Below, in pieces: positions 1 through 10,760 of a DNA stretch of 64,000 nt. The notes below the pieces were generated by a model. It was not told where the DNA came from and ran no database searches. It saw only the letters and a program-made list of their open reading frames with translations. Within the stretch, counting starts at the first letter, position 1, and each line of letters begins with the position of its first letter. Source of the stretch: Antilocapra americana. Taxonomy: Eukaryota > Chordata > Mammalia > Artiodactyla > Antilocapridae. Location: contig ML660774.1 in the NCBI GenBank assembly GCA_007570785.1, forward strand, positions 15,142,888 through 15,206,887. Direction: 5' to 3'. The translations under genes and the position numbers were made by a program.

Positions 1-486
1 ATACTATAATGGTAGATACATGTCCTTATACAGGGGCTTTCCTGATGGCTCAGATGATAAAGAATCTGCCTGCAATGTGAGAGACCCAGATTTGATCCCT
101 GGGTTGGGAAAATCCCCTGGAAAAGGAAACGGCTACCCATTCCAGTATTCTTGCCTAGAGAATTCCACCCACAGAGAAGGCTGGCCTTCACAAAGAGTCG
201 GACGCAACTGAGCAGCTAACACTCACGTTTTTCATGTCCTTATGCGTTTATCCAAACTTGTAGAGTAGACCATAGCTAGAGTGAACCTGAATACAAACTA
301 TGAGCTTTGAGTGCTGATAATGTGACGGTGTAGGCCAGTCATTTGTAACACGTGTACCATTCTGATGTGAGTTATTGATAATAGTAAGGCTATGCATGTG
401 TCCAGGCAGGGGATTGAGGGGGAAAACTTTGTGCCTTTTTCTCAGTTTTGTTGTAAACCTAAAACTGCTCTAAAAATAAAGTCTGT
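1..486 (+). repeat. Old LINE-like 3' end, split by a Bov-tA
   Basis: This resembles a common mammalian LINE 3' terminal segment as I recall it: a stretch reading like gataatgtgacggtgtaggc, a later block ending in aaaactgctctaaaaataaa, and a terminal AATAAA near 475. It begins before the window and is interrupted by the SINE at 30-232. The exact family (an L1M type is my guess) cannot be named without a library search. A related piece seems to recur near 21510-21640. Confidence 0.5.
30..232 (+). mobile_element. Bov-tA SINE with 11-bp target duplication
   Basis: The tRNA-Glu-derived head (gggctttcctgatggctcag) is followed by a B-box-like tttgatccctgg and the BovA body, ending with the GACGCAACTGAG signature. 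CATGTCCTTAT occurs directly before it (19-29) and again after it (233-243), a perfect target-site duplication. It is inserted in the older LINE segment. Confidence 0.93.
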
Positions 487-1195
487 GTTTTCTGTGAAAG
501 ATGACTGTCAAAGCTGGAGAAAGACTTTGTAAACCAAAACAGATGATATCAGATTGCCAATCAGACACAGCTTTCTCAATGAACTTCTTTGTTCAGATGA
601 AAGCAAACAGAAATTATTGACTGGTTAACAATATCACAGACATGAGTGATTTCAAAAGAGTCTGTAAATAGACATGGAAATAAACCCATTTTCCAGTGTA
701 CCTACTTTCCTTTAATGCTGTCTTTCATGTCTTCAAAAAAAAAAAAAAAAGAAAATGTGACTTCCTAACCTCTTCCTGTTGTCCATTGTGCCTACAATGG
801 ACTCCTGTGTGCCCTTCTCTGAGACCGAGGACGTTCCATCACTGAGGGACATTTTCTTGCAATTTTTAGGGACATAATTATGCACTTTGAAATTTACTGT
901 ATAATATTTTGTGGGAATAAAAGGGAATGTTTTTCAGATAAAAGGAATAATTTACTCTGTCACTGATTCTTCCCATTTTTAAGAAGGTAAATAGAGAAAA
1001 TTCCTATAAGACAATATTCTAGACACTTCTGCATCAGTATCTCTAATATTTGAGAACATAACAAAATAAGCACTTACTTATAAAGAGAGAAAGTATAAAA
1101 TAAATGATGGCATTTTTCCCTACATGGAACCTACAAGTAGAATCTTTCAGCCTCTCATCCCTGTCCCTTTTTGTAAGGGGGTAACTTTCAAAGGA
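487..1195. other. No gene recognised
   Basis: AT-rich unique sequence with a run of 16 A at 735-750. No exon-like reading frame or recognisable repeat was seen. Confidence 0.5.
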
Positions 1196-1309
1196 CATTT
1201 TTTTTTTTTGGCCACACTGAATGGTTTGTGGGGCCAAGCAGAAAGAACTCCGTTCCCCCCTTCAGTAGAAGTGTGGAGTCCTAACCACTGGACCGCCAAG
1301 GAATTCCTT
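1196..1309 (-). mobile_element. CHR-type tRNA-Glu SINE, antisense
   Basis: Read on the minus strand it starts with ggaattccttggcggtccag and tggttaggactc, continues through a B-box region, and ends in gtgtggccaaaaa; the poly(A) shows as T run 1198-1210 on the plus strand. This is the layout of the cetruminant CHR-2 SINE. The flanks (ttcaaaggaca and ttcaaaaggcc) resemble an eroded target duplication. Confidence 0.85.
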
Positions 1310-1382
1310 CAAAAGGCCTTCTTGATGGTAGTAAACTATTATCCCAACACCAAAACACTAAGAAAAAAATAACTTACATAGG

Positions 1383-1473
1383 TGATATATAAATACATTT
1401 CTATATATCATATATAATATATATATACATTTCTATATTATATATATGTATATATATTATTTTATATTAAATA
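1383..1473. repeat. AT-rich low-complexity tract
   Basis: Almost entirely A and T, dominated by TATATA runs (for example around 1400-1460), directly upstream of a BovB insertion. Confidence 0.85.
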
Positions 1474-1475
1474 AT

Positions 1476-2049
1476 GCATATTCTTGGGCTCCAAAATCAC
1501 TGCAGATGGTGACTGCAGCCATGAAATTGAAAGACTCTTTCTCCTTGGAAGGTGAACTATGAAAAACCTAGACAGGGTATTAAAAAGCAGAGACATCACT
1601 TTGCCAGCAAAGGTCCATATAGGTCCTACAGCTTTTCCAGTAGTTAGGTACAGATGTGAGAGTTGGACCATAAAAAAGACTGAACACTGAAGAACTGATG
1701 CTTTCAAACTGTGGATGCTGGAGAAGACTCTGGAGAGTCCCTCGGACGGCAAGGAGATCAAATGGACAGTCCTAAAGAAAATCAACAAGGACTGATGCAA
1801 TACTTTGGAGCATCGAGTCACCTGATGCGAAGAGCCAACTCATTGGAAAAGGCTCTGATGCTGGGAAGGATTGAAGGCAAGAGGAGAAGGGAGTGATAGA
1901 GGATGAGATGTTCGGATGGCATCATCGACACAACAGACATGAGTTTGAACAAACCCCGGGAGATAGTGAAGGACAGGGAAGCCTGGCGTGCTGCAGTCCA
2001 TATGGTCGCAAAGAGCCAAACATGACTTAGCAACTGAACAACAACAATA
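1476..2049 (+). mobile_element. BovB LINE 3' fragment, sense
   Basis: The sequence follows the BovB ORF C-terminal region (cttgggctccaaaatcactg onward, then gagttggaccataaaaaaga), the conserved ggatgagatg block, and the 3' end gacttagcaactgaac with an ACAACAACAA tail. It is 5'-truncated. The reading frame is broken by several stops. No clear target duplication was found. Confidence 0.93.
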
Positions 2050-3053
2050 TATATGACTTGACATATTAATAAAAGTAACATATTAAAGAGGAAGAATCCT
2101 ACTCCATTTTCACTTGAAATCATTAAGATGAGCTTAGAAATCATCAAGATGAATTAGAATGTTTTGTCATTTTATATAATGGATTCAGATACAACACCCA
2201 TTACTTATGTTACTATTTATGTTAGCAGCTTCTGTGTAGTTGGTATAAATTCCTAAAAGGTATCCAGCTGAGGTCCTTCTGTAAGTGCAGAAAGCCATTC
2301 TAGCAGCAGACCAAATGAATCAACGTATGTCTACAGCGTTTCCGCAAGGCACGTAAAAATGAGCATTTCCCCAACACGTTACATGTCCAGAAACATAAAC
2401 AGACACACACACAGTCTAAGTTCCCACGCACAGCTTTAAAAGACTTCATTAAGAGAAAGCAAATTGTTTCCTCCCCTTTTACTAAAAAGCTTTCTCTTTA
2501 ATGGCTTTTAAAAAATTCAATTGTAAAACACCTCAACAAATCAATGTAAATGAAAATCTTTGCATGTGGAGAACTATTGGAAGGTAAGGATAGCCACAGA
2601 AAAGGTTGTTTCCTATCATTTGAATATCACAGAGAAAAATACAAAAGACCATGAATAATCTTTTTTTCTCTCATTTGGAAGTTATTAGTAGACTTCCCTT
2701 TGTTCCATTGAGAAATGAGAGAAGAAAATATGAAGTTACAGCGAACCCATATGGCCAGCAGGAAAATCCTACTTAATTGCTTTATTGCCAGAAATGTTAA
2801 ATCACTTCCTGAGGATACAGTTCAAATGAAACATATGGCAGCTATTAACAAAAAAACCTCTAATGAATTCAAAAATATGCTTTTTATGGGAGCTTTCTCA
2901 TAGGCAACAGTCATGCATATTACTTAAACTATATATACAAATATACACTTGGTATTTTATTCCCACAAGAAATTTGATGAACACCTATTTTGTACCAGAT
3001 GATACAGACAGCTTGCATGAAACTTTTTTTTTTTTTTTTTCCCAAGCCCAGAA
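2050..3053. other. No gene recognised
   Basis: AT-rich sequence with a T17 run at 3024-3040 just before the next SINE. Short open frames here have no recognisable motif. Confidence 0.5.
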
Positions 3054-3163
3054 ATGCGCTTCCCTGGTGGCTCAGTGGTAAAGAATACTGGAGACCTGAT
3101 TTTGATCCCTGGATGGGAAAATCCTCTGGAGAAGGAAATGGCAACCCACTCCAGTATTCTTAC
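3054..3163 (+). mobile_element. Bov-tA SINE, 3'-truncated
   Basis: Only the tRNA-like head (cttccctggtggctcagtgg), the B-box region and the start of the BovA body up to ccactccagtattcttac remain. The rest of the body is missing. Confidence 0.88.
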
Positions 3164-4334
3164 ATCAAAGGCAAAAGGAAATCTCCTGACCAGCACTTTC
3201 TCCCCAGGGTTCAACACCCAGGAAAACCATCCCATTTCCTCCTGGATAGTCCTAATTATTTATTATCTTCCTACACCTATTAATGTCACTCCAATAAAGG
3301 TGCTAATCATTGTCATTCAGCAACCTCTGTGTGAAGCTATTCTCATGTATCTTCTTCAACTGGATCGTGAATTCCACACACAAAAAAATGTTGCTACTAA
3401 TTAAGAAACCACAAATCACTTTAATTAATTGAAAACCAGGTGACAGCATTTTTTTTTAAATTTATTGACTTTCATCGCTAGAAAATTTCACAAATCTAAT
3501 CAGTGTATTCATAAACCATTTTCTAAAGAGGTGGTTCTCCCTCAAATTCAAATATAAGTCAACGAAAGGATATCCAGCTATTATTACTATGTGATTATAT
3601 TTTAAAAGAAAAATTATTAAATGTTGGGTACATTAAACTTTGACTTTCCTTTCTCCATGTGCTAATTTGGCCCTTGCAGTTACTTAATGGAGGTGAGTTT
3701 TGGTAACTTAAAGAATCATACAGAGCATGGGGTGATACATTCTAAAGTAACTGACACTGTCTACATGACATATTAGATCTGGCTATATGGAGGCTAAAGT
3801 ATTTTTGTTTGATAAGGCAACTTGTTGATTAATATCTTTATTAAATATTTACTTACACATGCTTGGTTACACACTTTGTAATCAAATAGAATAAAATATG
3901 GAGAAGGCCTGTCACTGGTCAACTTGGAATTGGGGTAAGATATTCAATTTGTCTAAAACACCTTAGCCATAATAAGAGAGAGCTTATTTAGAGAATTTCT
4001 AAATGTTTCATACAGTCACTCCTATACAAATATTTTGTGGTCTAAGTCAATATCTGCCCATAGGACCTCTGCAAACCTTTCTTCTCCTTTGTTTCAAAAT
4101 GTTCTGATTAGCATTTTGAAATTAGTGATCTCAAAGATCAGCATGTGAGTAACTGTGTCCTGGCTTCCGTTCTATTAATGTGACCTCACAAAACGTACTA
4201 TACTTTTTAAGACTTCATGGAGTTGGTCTAAGGATTGAGTGCGTTTATGCAGGTAAAAGTCTTAAAACTGTACCTTGTACGTACTGAGAACCTAGTGTTA
4301 GCTCTTTGTACACTGAAGAACTTTCTCCATGAAA
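3164..4334. other. No gene recognised
   Basis: Unique AT-rich sequence with a T8 run near 3451. No RNA gene, exon or repeat family was recognised. Confidence 0.5.
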
Positions 4335-4531
4335 GTGAAAAGTCCCTCAGTTGTGTCCGACTAGATGCGATCTCATGAACTGTAGCCCACCAAGCCTCTC
4401 TGTCCATGGGATTCTTTAGGCAAAAATACTGGAGTGGGTAGCTATTTCCTTCTCCAGGGGATCTTCTCAAACTAGGGATCAAACGTGGGCCTCCTGCATT
4501 GCAGGCAGGTTCTTTACCATCTGAGCCAATT
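4335..4531 (-). mobile_element. Bov-tA SINE, antisense
   Basis: On the plus strand the BovA body reads gttgtgtccgac through actgtagcccaccaagcctc. The tRNA-like head is at the right end (cattgcaggcaggttctttaccatctgagcc). The copy is diverged and has a shortened 5' head. Confidence 0.9.
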
Positions 4532-5690
4532 ACCTATTACCACCCTTTACAGTCTTGTCAACGAAAAGGTTTCTATTTTGTTTTGTTGTTTACTTGCTTG
4601 AAACAAAAGAGAAAATTTAATTTAAAAGCCCTTATCTCTAGTCAGGGGACAAATCTGGGGCTAGGTTTAAAATATATAGTATGGACTTAATTCCATTCTT
4701 AGGCCTTTCTCAAAATAGAGACATAAGAAATAAACAAACATTGCCAAAGCTGTAGGATGACTTTCTTGTCAAGGGAAGACAGAATCAGAGAAGTTCTTCT
4801 TGAAACAAAGAAGAAATCAGATGATCTTGCTGTAAATAAAAGGGTGCTGAGGACAGGGGTGGAAGCCTATGCAATCCATCTGATGCCCTGCTGTCTGGAC
4901 ATGGTCCTCCACTCTGCCATTTAATAACCAGATGGTCTCCTCAGGGCTTCATCTTTGCCAGGATGCAGAGTCAGCATTCACAGCCAGAGAACAAGAAGTG
5001 AACAACTAAAGGTAGATCAAGATTAAGTCAAAGTATGCTTTCACTGTAGATCAATCTTGCCAAAACAAATCCTCCTCCATCTTTTTATCCGTAGATTTTT
5101 TTCCTTTATTTGAAAAACTGCATCAGTCTCCAAATCCTATAAATTCCAAAGGTGAGGTTCTCAACAACAATCAGTACCTCACAAAGATACAGGAGTCTTG
5201 ATCTTTGAGATTTCCAAAAGTGGAGACTGATATTATTTCCTTAGGCTGACCTACAAGAGAGGTGCACGTGAACTTTCCTCTCTCTCTCCCTCGCTCTCTC
5301 ATACACATGTGCAACAAAATTGATTTCCCATTTGAGCCTATTTTCCTTACTTCAACTCTGAAGACTTTGTCCCCTAAAGAAGGGGAGAGAGACATGTTTG
5401 TAGACATCTTGTGTGGTCAGTGGTTGTGGAGAAGAAAGCGTGAAATCCCAGTGGGCCAGATAGATTTATAAAAGACTTTCCAATAGAAGTTAATACCCTC
5501 ATGCTAACTGTATTTTATACATGAGTGACTGAGGTGAATGGCAATCAGAAGCTCACTTCCTTAGTTTGTTTTAAGGTATCCACAAGGAGTAGAACTGCAC
5601 CATTCTACCTTAAAGTCTGTTGAAGACATCCCATCCTGAACTGTAGTTTCTTTTTTTTTTAATGCATGGCAAAACCAAAACAATCTTGTA
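4532..5690. other. No gene recognised
   Basis: Unique sequence with a CT-rich patch at 5277-5300 and a T-run near 5648-5660. No coding or RNA gene signal was seen. Confidence 0.5.
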
Positions 5691-5736
5691 AAGTTAAAAA
5701 ATAAATAAATTTAAATTAAATTTAAATTAAAAAACA

Positions 5737-5813
5737 GGAATCCACCTTGCAGTGCAGGGGAATGGGGTTTGATCCCTGGTCAGGGAATTAAGACCAAAAA
5801 AAAAAAAAAAAAC
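5737..5813 (+). mobile_element. CHR-like SINE remnant
   Basis: A short copy with cttgcagtgcagggg, a B-box-like gtttgatccctggtcaggga and a long A tail at about 5797-5812. It is preceded by an AAATTTAAATTAAATTTAAA-type AT repeat (5696-5735). Confidence 0.65.
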
Positions 5814-5939
5814 TGAACTCTAGTTTCTAAATAATAGTGATAGATAAATCATTACTAGGAATTGAACTTCTAAACTTCTCATTTCAGTAATTTGCTCATT
5901 GAACCAGTGCCCATAGTAGCAAACAGAGCGGCTGTCTTT

Positions 5940-6085
5940 TTCTAAGGACCTCATGTGCTTGACAGAAGCCACTACATCTGGTGCTTTCAGCAGCCCTGTG
6001 AAGTGTTTATCCCCCTTTTATAAAGGAGGAATCTGAGCCTTGAGAGAACTGGACAGAGACTTGAAAGGCCCAGATACTGACCAAA
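5940..6085 (-). repeat. MIR-like SINE relic
   Basis: The order of blocks (gctttcagcagccctgtgaag, then cccctttta taaaggaggaa, then gccttgagagaact) resembles the reverse strand of MIR, but it is strongly diverged. Confidence 0.5.
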
Positions 6086-6449
6086 CAATTAACTTTCTTT
6101 ACCTCCCAAAATAGGACAAAGAAATTGAACTATACAAATTTGATCCAAATTCAAAGTGTTTTTAGTTTCATTCTAAGGGTGAGATGAGTCTGTCTACAAA
6201 GAGGAAAACAATTACATGACTGATTTACAATGAGCTTTAGCTGGATCTAGTGAGTTTACGACAGTGCCACAGCTCGCTCTCTTTTTTTCTTTTCAGCTTC
6301 ATTGAAGTATAATTGTCAAATAAAATTTGAAGACATTTAAAGTGTGCATTATAGTGATTTGATATATACATATCAAATCAATCATCATTTGACTAATGAT
6401 TATATATATCAAATCATATACATCATTTGATTGATGTATACGTTGTGAA

Positions 6450-6666
6450 GGGCTTCCCTGATGGCTCAGAAGGTAAAGAATCCGCCTGCAATGCAGGAGA
6501 CCCGGGAGATGCAGGTTCAATCCCTGGGTTGAGATCCCCTGGAGGAAGAAATGGCAACCCACTCCAGTATCCTTGCCTGGGAAATCCCATGGACAGAGGA
6601 GCCTGATGGGCTACAGTCCATGGGCTCACAAAGTCGGACGTAACTGAGTGACTAAGCACACAACAC
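6450..6666 (+). mobile_element. Bov-tA SINE nested in L1, 12-bp duplication
   Basis: Full head (ggcttccctgatggctcaga), B box ggttcaatccctgg, BovA body and 3' signature gtaactgagtgactaag. The flanks ATACGTTGTGAA (6438-6449) and ATACATTGTGAA (6667-6678) form a target duplication with one CpG-type change. Confidence 0.93.
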
Positions 6667-7064
6667 ATACATTGTGAAAGGATTCCCTCTTTCATTAATT
6701 AATATATCCATCACCTCACGTATTTGTCTTTTTTTGGTGAGAACATTTGGATTCTATTCTTAAAAATATCAATTGTATAATACAGTTATCAACTGGAGTC
6801 CCCATGCTTTACATTAAATCCTTAGACCTTATTCATCTTACAGCTGAACATTTATATCTTTCACTAATCCTTCCCTATTTCTCCCACTCCACCAGCCCCT
6901 GGCAACCACTTTTCCACTCTCTCTGTTTCATGCTTCTTTTTTAAGATTCCACATATTAAAAGTACCATGTTGTATTTGTCTTTATTTCACCTTGCATAAT
7001 GCTTTCAAGGCACATGTTATAGCAAATGGTATGATTTCCTTCTTATTCAGGCCTGAATAGTATT

Positions 7065-7101
7065 ACACACACACACACAAGCACACACACGCATGCACAC
7101 C
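7065..7101. repeat. Imperfect (CA)n microsatellite
   Basis: Alternating CA units with interruptions (caagca, acgcatg), lying within the old L1. Confidence 0.9.
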
Positions 7102-7291
7102 TCATCTTCCTTATCTATTCATCTATCAGTGGGCACTTAGACTGTTACCATATCTTGGCCATTGTGGATAATGTTGCAACGCAGATGGGAGTGCAGATAC
7201 TTCTTTGATATCCTCTTTCCTTTTCTTTAGACATATATTCTCAGATGTGGGATTGTGGGATCATATATATGGAAAGTATAAAGTATTTTTA

Positions 7292-10200
7292 GGAGTGTCT
7301 AGTTATTACCGTACCGCCATACGTGTGCCACGGTACTACAGAGTCGCTGGGTTGCCGGGCCGAGTAGCTGCGCGCTCGAGCGGCAGCAGGGAATGGAAGC
7401 GGAGAACGCGGGCAGCTATTCTCTTCAGCAAGCTCAAGCTTTTTATACATTTCCACTCCAACAAATGATGACTGAAGTTCCTAATACGGCAGTTATGAAT
7501 GCACAAGAAATCCCAACCGAAGTTCAAGCCCCAGCACCCGCTCAGGAACCCACACAAGAGACTCCTCCAAAAGGAAGGAAAAGAAAACCCAGAACAACAG
7601 AACCAAAATCGCCAGTGGAGCCCAAAAAACCTGCTGAGGCCAAAAAATCTGGCAAGTCCACAAAGTCAAAAGAAAAGCAAGAAAAGATTACAGACACATT
7701 TAAAGTGAAAAGAAAAGTGGACCGTTTCAATGGTGTTTCAGAAGCTGAACTTCTGACCAAGACTCTACCAGACATTTTGACCTTCAGTCTGGACATTGTA
7801 ATTATTGGCATAAATCCAGGACTGATGGCTGCTTACAAAGGGCATCACTACCCTGGGCCTGGAAACCATTTTTGGAAGTGCCTATTTATGTCAGGGCTGA
7901 GTGAGGTCCAACTGAGTCACATGGACGATCACACTCTCCCAGGAAAGTATGGTATTGGATTTACCAATATGGTGGAAGGGACAACACCAGGCAGCAAGGA
8001 TCTTTCCAGTAAAGAATTTCTTGAAGGAGGACGTATTCTAGTGCAGAAATTACAGAAATATCAGCCACGAACAGCAGTGTTTAATGGAAAATGTATTTAT
8101 GAAATTTTTAGTAAGGAAGTTTTTGGAGTAAAGGTTAAGAACTTAGAGTTTGGACTTCAGCCCCATAAGATCCCAGACACAGAAACTCTGCAAGATGTGC
8201 TCAGTTCCCTCGCGCCCAGGATAAAGTACATTACTACATTAAGCTGAAGGACTTAAGAGATAGTTGAAAGGCATTGAACGAAACACAGATGTTCAAGAAG
8301 TGCAATATACATTTGACTTACAGCTTGCCCAAGAGGATGCCAAGAAGATGGCTGTGAAGGAAGAAAAATACGACCCCGGTTATGAAGCAGCGTATGGCGG
8401 CGCTTACAATGAAAACCCCTGCTCTGGTGAACCTTGCGGATTCTCTTCAAATGGGCTGGCTGCTGAAAATGGAGAATCAACTTTCGGTGACATTCCAAAT
8501 GGACAGTGAATGACCCAGTCGTTTACAGACCCGATCCCTTCATTTAGTAATCACTGTGGGACGCAAGAACAAGAAGAAGGAAACCACGTTCAAGGATGGT
8601 GTTTCTCAGGCCTGCTTAAATGCTGCAGTTTTAATGCAGTTGTCAAGTGGCCCTCCATTTGCTAGCTGAAGCATTTTATTCATCTTTTATTTGGGTGTTG
8701 TGATCATGGTACAGTGGAGTCAACTGTACAGACCCAAGTAGTTTGGAAGGAAAAAGAGTTTTTTTGTATATGAGTTTTGTATTTGAATTAACCATCATTC
8801 CAGCTTTTCTTATAAAGCTGTATTTCATTTATGAAGATATTAATTTTCTTTGGGGCGTCACTTTTAACCTGTAATTTAAAAATGCAAGAGTCTGCATCTT
8901 TACACTTGACTATGAACTGTGCATAAACTTAGATGCACCATTCTCCCTTTTCATGCCTAAGAAGGGCACGCTGCTACTAAGATCCCCCACCCCCACCCTG
9001 GTAAGGAGGCAAGTGTGCTGATTTTCTTCTATGAGGTTGACCCTTGGTGGAGTCTCATCTGGTAGGTTTTTCGAAGTGTTTAATGGGCTTCCTGAGTTGT
9101 GTTCACACTTAGGCTCCTTGCTTTACCAGTCAGTGGTGAGCATTTGTGAGGTTGCTTGGCAGTAGAAATGTAGAGTATGGCCTTGCAATAGCAAGGTTAA
9201 CTCGGCCTTACCTGCCAGGGCGTGAGCCCTGCCCTTGGTCCTCTCACCCCTATCTGTTGATCCTCTAGTAGGAAGAAACTATTCTGCTGAGATGGCAATT
9301 TACAGAGAGTGCCGTAAACTTCGCTACTGCATCTGTGTTTTACTTGAGAGACATAACATTTGAAAGGAAGGGGACTGAACTTCTCTCTGAGTATCTGTCA
9401 CCATTCTAATTTTATCCTCCTTGACTTTTAGCATGTAACATAGAAATGATGAGAAATGAACTTTCAGGTTGAGTAACAAGAGGCTGGAGGTTGTTTGATA
9501 ATCTTATTTAAACTGGTGCTTTATGTACATGAGATGTACTAAAATAAATAATACAGAATTTTTCTTGCTAGATAAATCAAATAAGCCAGTAATTTTTAAA
9601 AAACTATCTGCATCATTGCTGTTTGTTACTGTGGACTAAGTGAACCTCATGTGAAGGTTAGTTTGAAGTAATACTTTTGTGATTTTCTAGTGCATTTTCC
9701 ATGGTGCTACAAATAGTCCAGACTACTCAGCCTGGTGGATATCAAAGCTGGGTATTCAGACGAGATCGGGCGTGATCAGGGTGGTATGGCCGTAGACAAA
9801 GCTGGGTATTCAGAAATGCCACTTGCATTTACTCCTGATCACATCTGAATATTCTGATTTTATTCCTACCCAGGGAGCATGTTGTTTCTCAATATGAAAA
9901 TATTTATGAAGTTTTTTTCCTAAAAGATTATATTTCCTGTTCTTTTTATAATAAGAGATACAAATTCTTGTGAATTTTAACATGGTTTTTAGCTGTAGCC
10001 ATGGTGGATTTTATTTTTCCTTTAGTCTAGGTCAAGCCGTGTAAAAGTCATTCATGTTATTTAAATCATGTACTGTATTGCTGTTTACATGGATGTTTTG
10101 TGCGGGCGCTTTTATGTGCCTTGCATCAGGGATTAGGAACAATTTAATTATTTTTTCATAGGATTATGTAACGCATGTAACTAGGTATTGCTTTGGTTTT

Positions 10201-10487
10201 TAATGATTGTAGTCTTTACATAGTTTTTTTTTTTTTGAGTGGAGAAAATATCCTTTAAATTATGGTGGACACTCACTAGAGAATGGGTCTAAGGATTTTT
10301 CCAAGCATACAATAGTGGTGTTTTTCATTAAATATGACAGATGAATAGTACATGTTGATATACACTATACATGAGAATATGAGACTTTTTCATTAAATAA
10401 TATTGAAAAAGTTTTAAAATTCATTTGAAAGTCTGATTGTTTTTTACAATAAAAAGTATTGAGGATGATTAAAAATAATAATAATAA
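7292..10487 (+). pseudogene. TDG: Processed retrocopy of thymine-DNA glycosylase (TDG)
   Basis: TDG is a nuclear DNA glycosylase that removes T or U from G mismatches and oxidised 5-methylcytosine. This intronless copy has a GC-rich 5' UTR (about 101 nt) and an ATG at 7393. A 284-codon frame to 8247 keeps the basic N-terminal region, the active-site GINPG motif (Asn at residue 141) and [10 protein letters not shown]. After the DTETL residues about 25 nt are missing near 8190, removing the MPSSSA loop seen in human TDG and shifting the frame. One base is missing at 8261/8262. The frame then continues from about 8264 through the C-terminal region ([13 protein letters not shown]) to a TGA at 8507 where human TDG has Trp; the ancestral stop at 8591 reads CAA. 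A 3' UTR follows, with AATAAA at 10448 and an A-rich tail from 10471. ATAAAGTATTTTTA flanks the copy at 7278-7291 and 10488-10501. It has no introns, which with the tail and duplication shows L1-mediated retroposition. Full TDG activity is very unlikely. Confidence 0.96.
9756..9797 (-). pseudogene. 5S rRNA 5' fragment (nt 1-42), tailless retropseudogene
   Basis: The minus strand reads GTCTACGGCCATACCACCCT at its start and continues to about nt 42 of vertebrate 5S rRNA, with two substitutions (around nt 23-25). The 18-mer CAAAGCTGGGTATTCAGA occurs at 9743-9760 and again at 9797-9814, overlapping the 5S end by a TCTGA microhomology. There is no A tail. This is the form of small-RNA fragments reverse-transcribed from an internal priming point. 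The internal promoter of 5S genes (about nt 50-97) is absent, so the fragment cannot drive its own transcription. It lies in the 3' UTR of the TDG retrocopy. Confidence 0.88.
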
Positions 10488-10501
10488 ATAAAGTATTTTT
10501 A

Positions 10502-10760
10502 ACTTTTTGAGAAAACCTCCATACTGTTTTCCATAATAGTTGTACCAAATTACATTCCCACTATCAGTGCATAAGGGTTCCTTTTCTCCACATCCTCACC
10601 TATGCTAATCATCTGTTGTCTTTTTGATGTCTCATTGTGGCTTTAATTTGTGTGTCCCTGATGGTTAGTGATGCTGAACACCTTTTAATATGCTTGTTTG
10701 CCATTTATATACCTTGTTTGGAAAAAAAAATGTCTATTCAGTTCCTCTTCTCTGATATTT
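10502..10760 (-). mobile_element. Continuation of the old L1 beyond the TDG retrocopy
   Basis: Antisense ORF2 landmarks resume exactly at the target duplication: gagaaaacctccatactgtt, tgtaccaaattacattccca, and tttaatttgtgtgtccctga. Joining 7291 to 10502 restores the expected L1 order. Similarity fades after about 10760. Confidence 0.88.

Larger units (their letters stand above)
6284..7291 (-). mobile_element. Old L1 (L1M-type) 3' UTR and ORF2 end, antisense
   Basis: Plus-strand landmarks match the antisense L1M 3' region: cttcattgaagtataattgt, gcccctggcaaccacttttc, agattccacatattaa, and the ORF2 C-terminal segment attcatctatcagtgggcac. It is interrupted by a Bov-tA at 6450-6666 and by the TDG retrocopy after 7291. 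It resumes at 10488. Confidence 0.9.

Noticed and set aside
1124..1372. 82-codon frame
   Set aside because: It runs through an antisense CHR SINE and its flanks.
7393..8247. 284-codon frame as a functional TDG gene
   Set aside because: Intronless, A-tailed and flanked by a target duplication. Two frame-shifting deletions and a premature stop remove the wedge loop and C-terminus. Annotated as a retrocopy.
9756..9797. Functional 5S rRNA gene
   Set aside because: Only nt 1-42 are present. The internal promoter and most of the RNA are missing.
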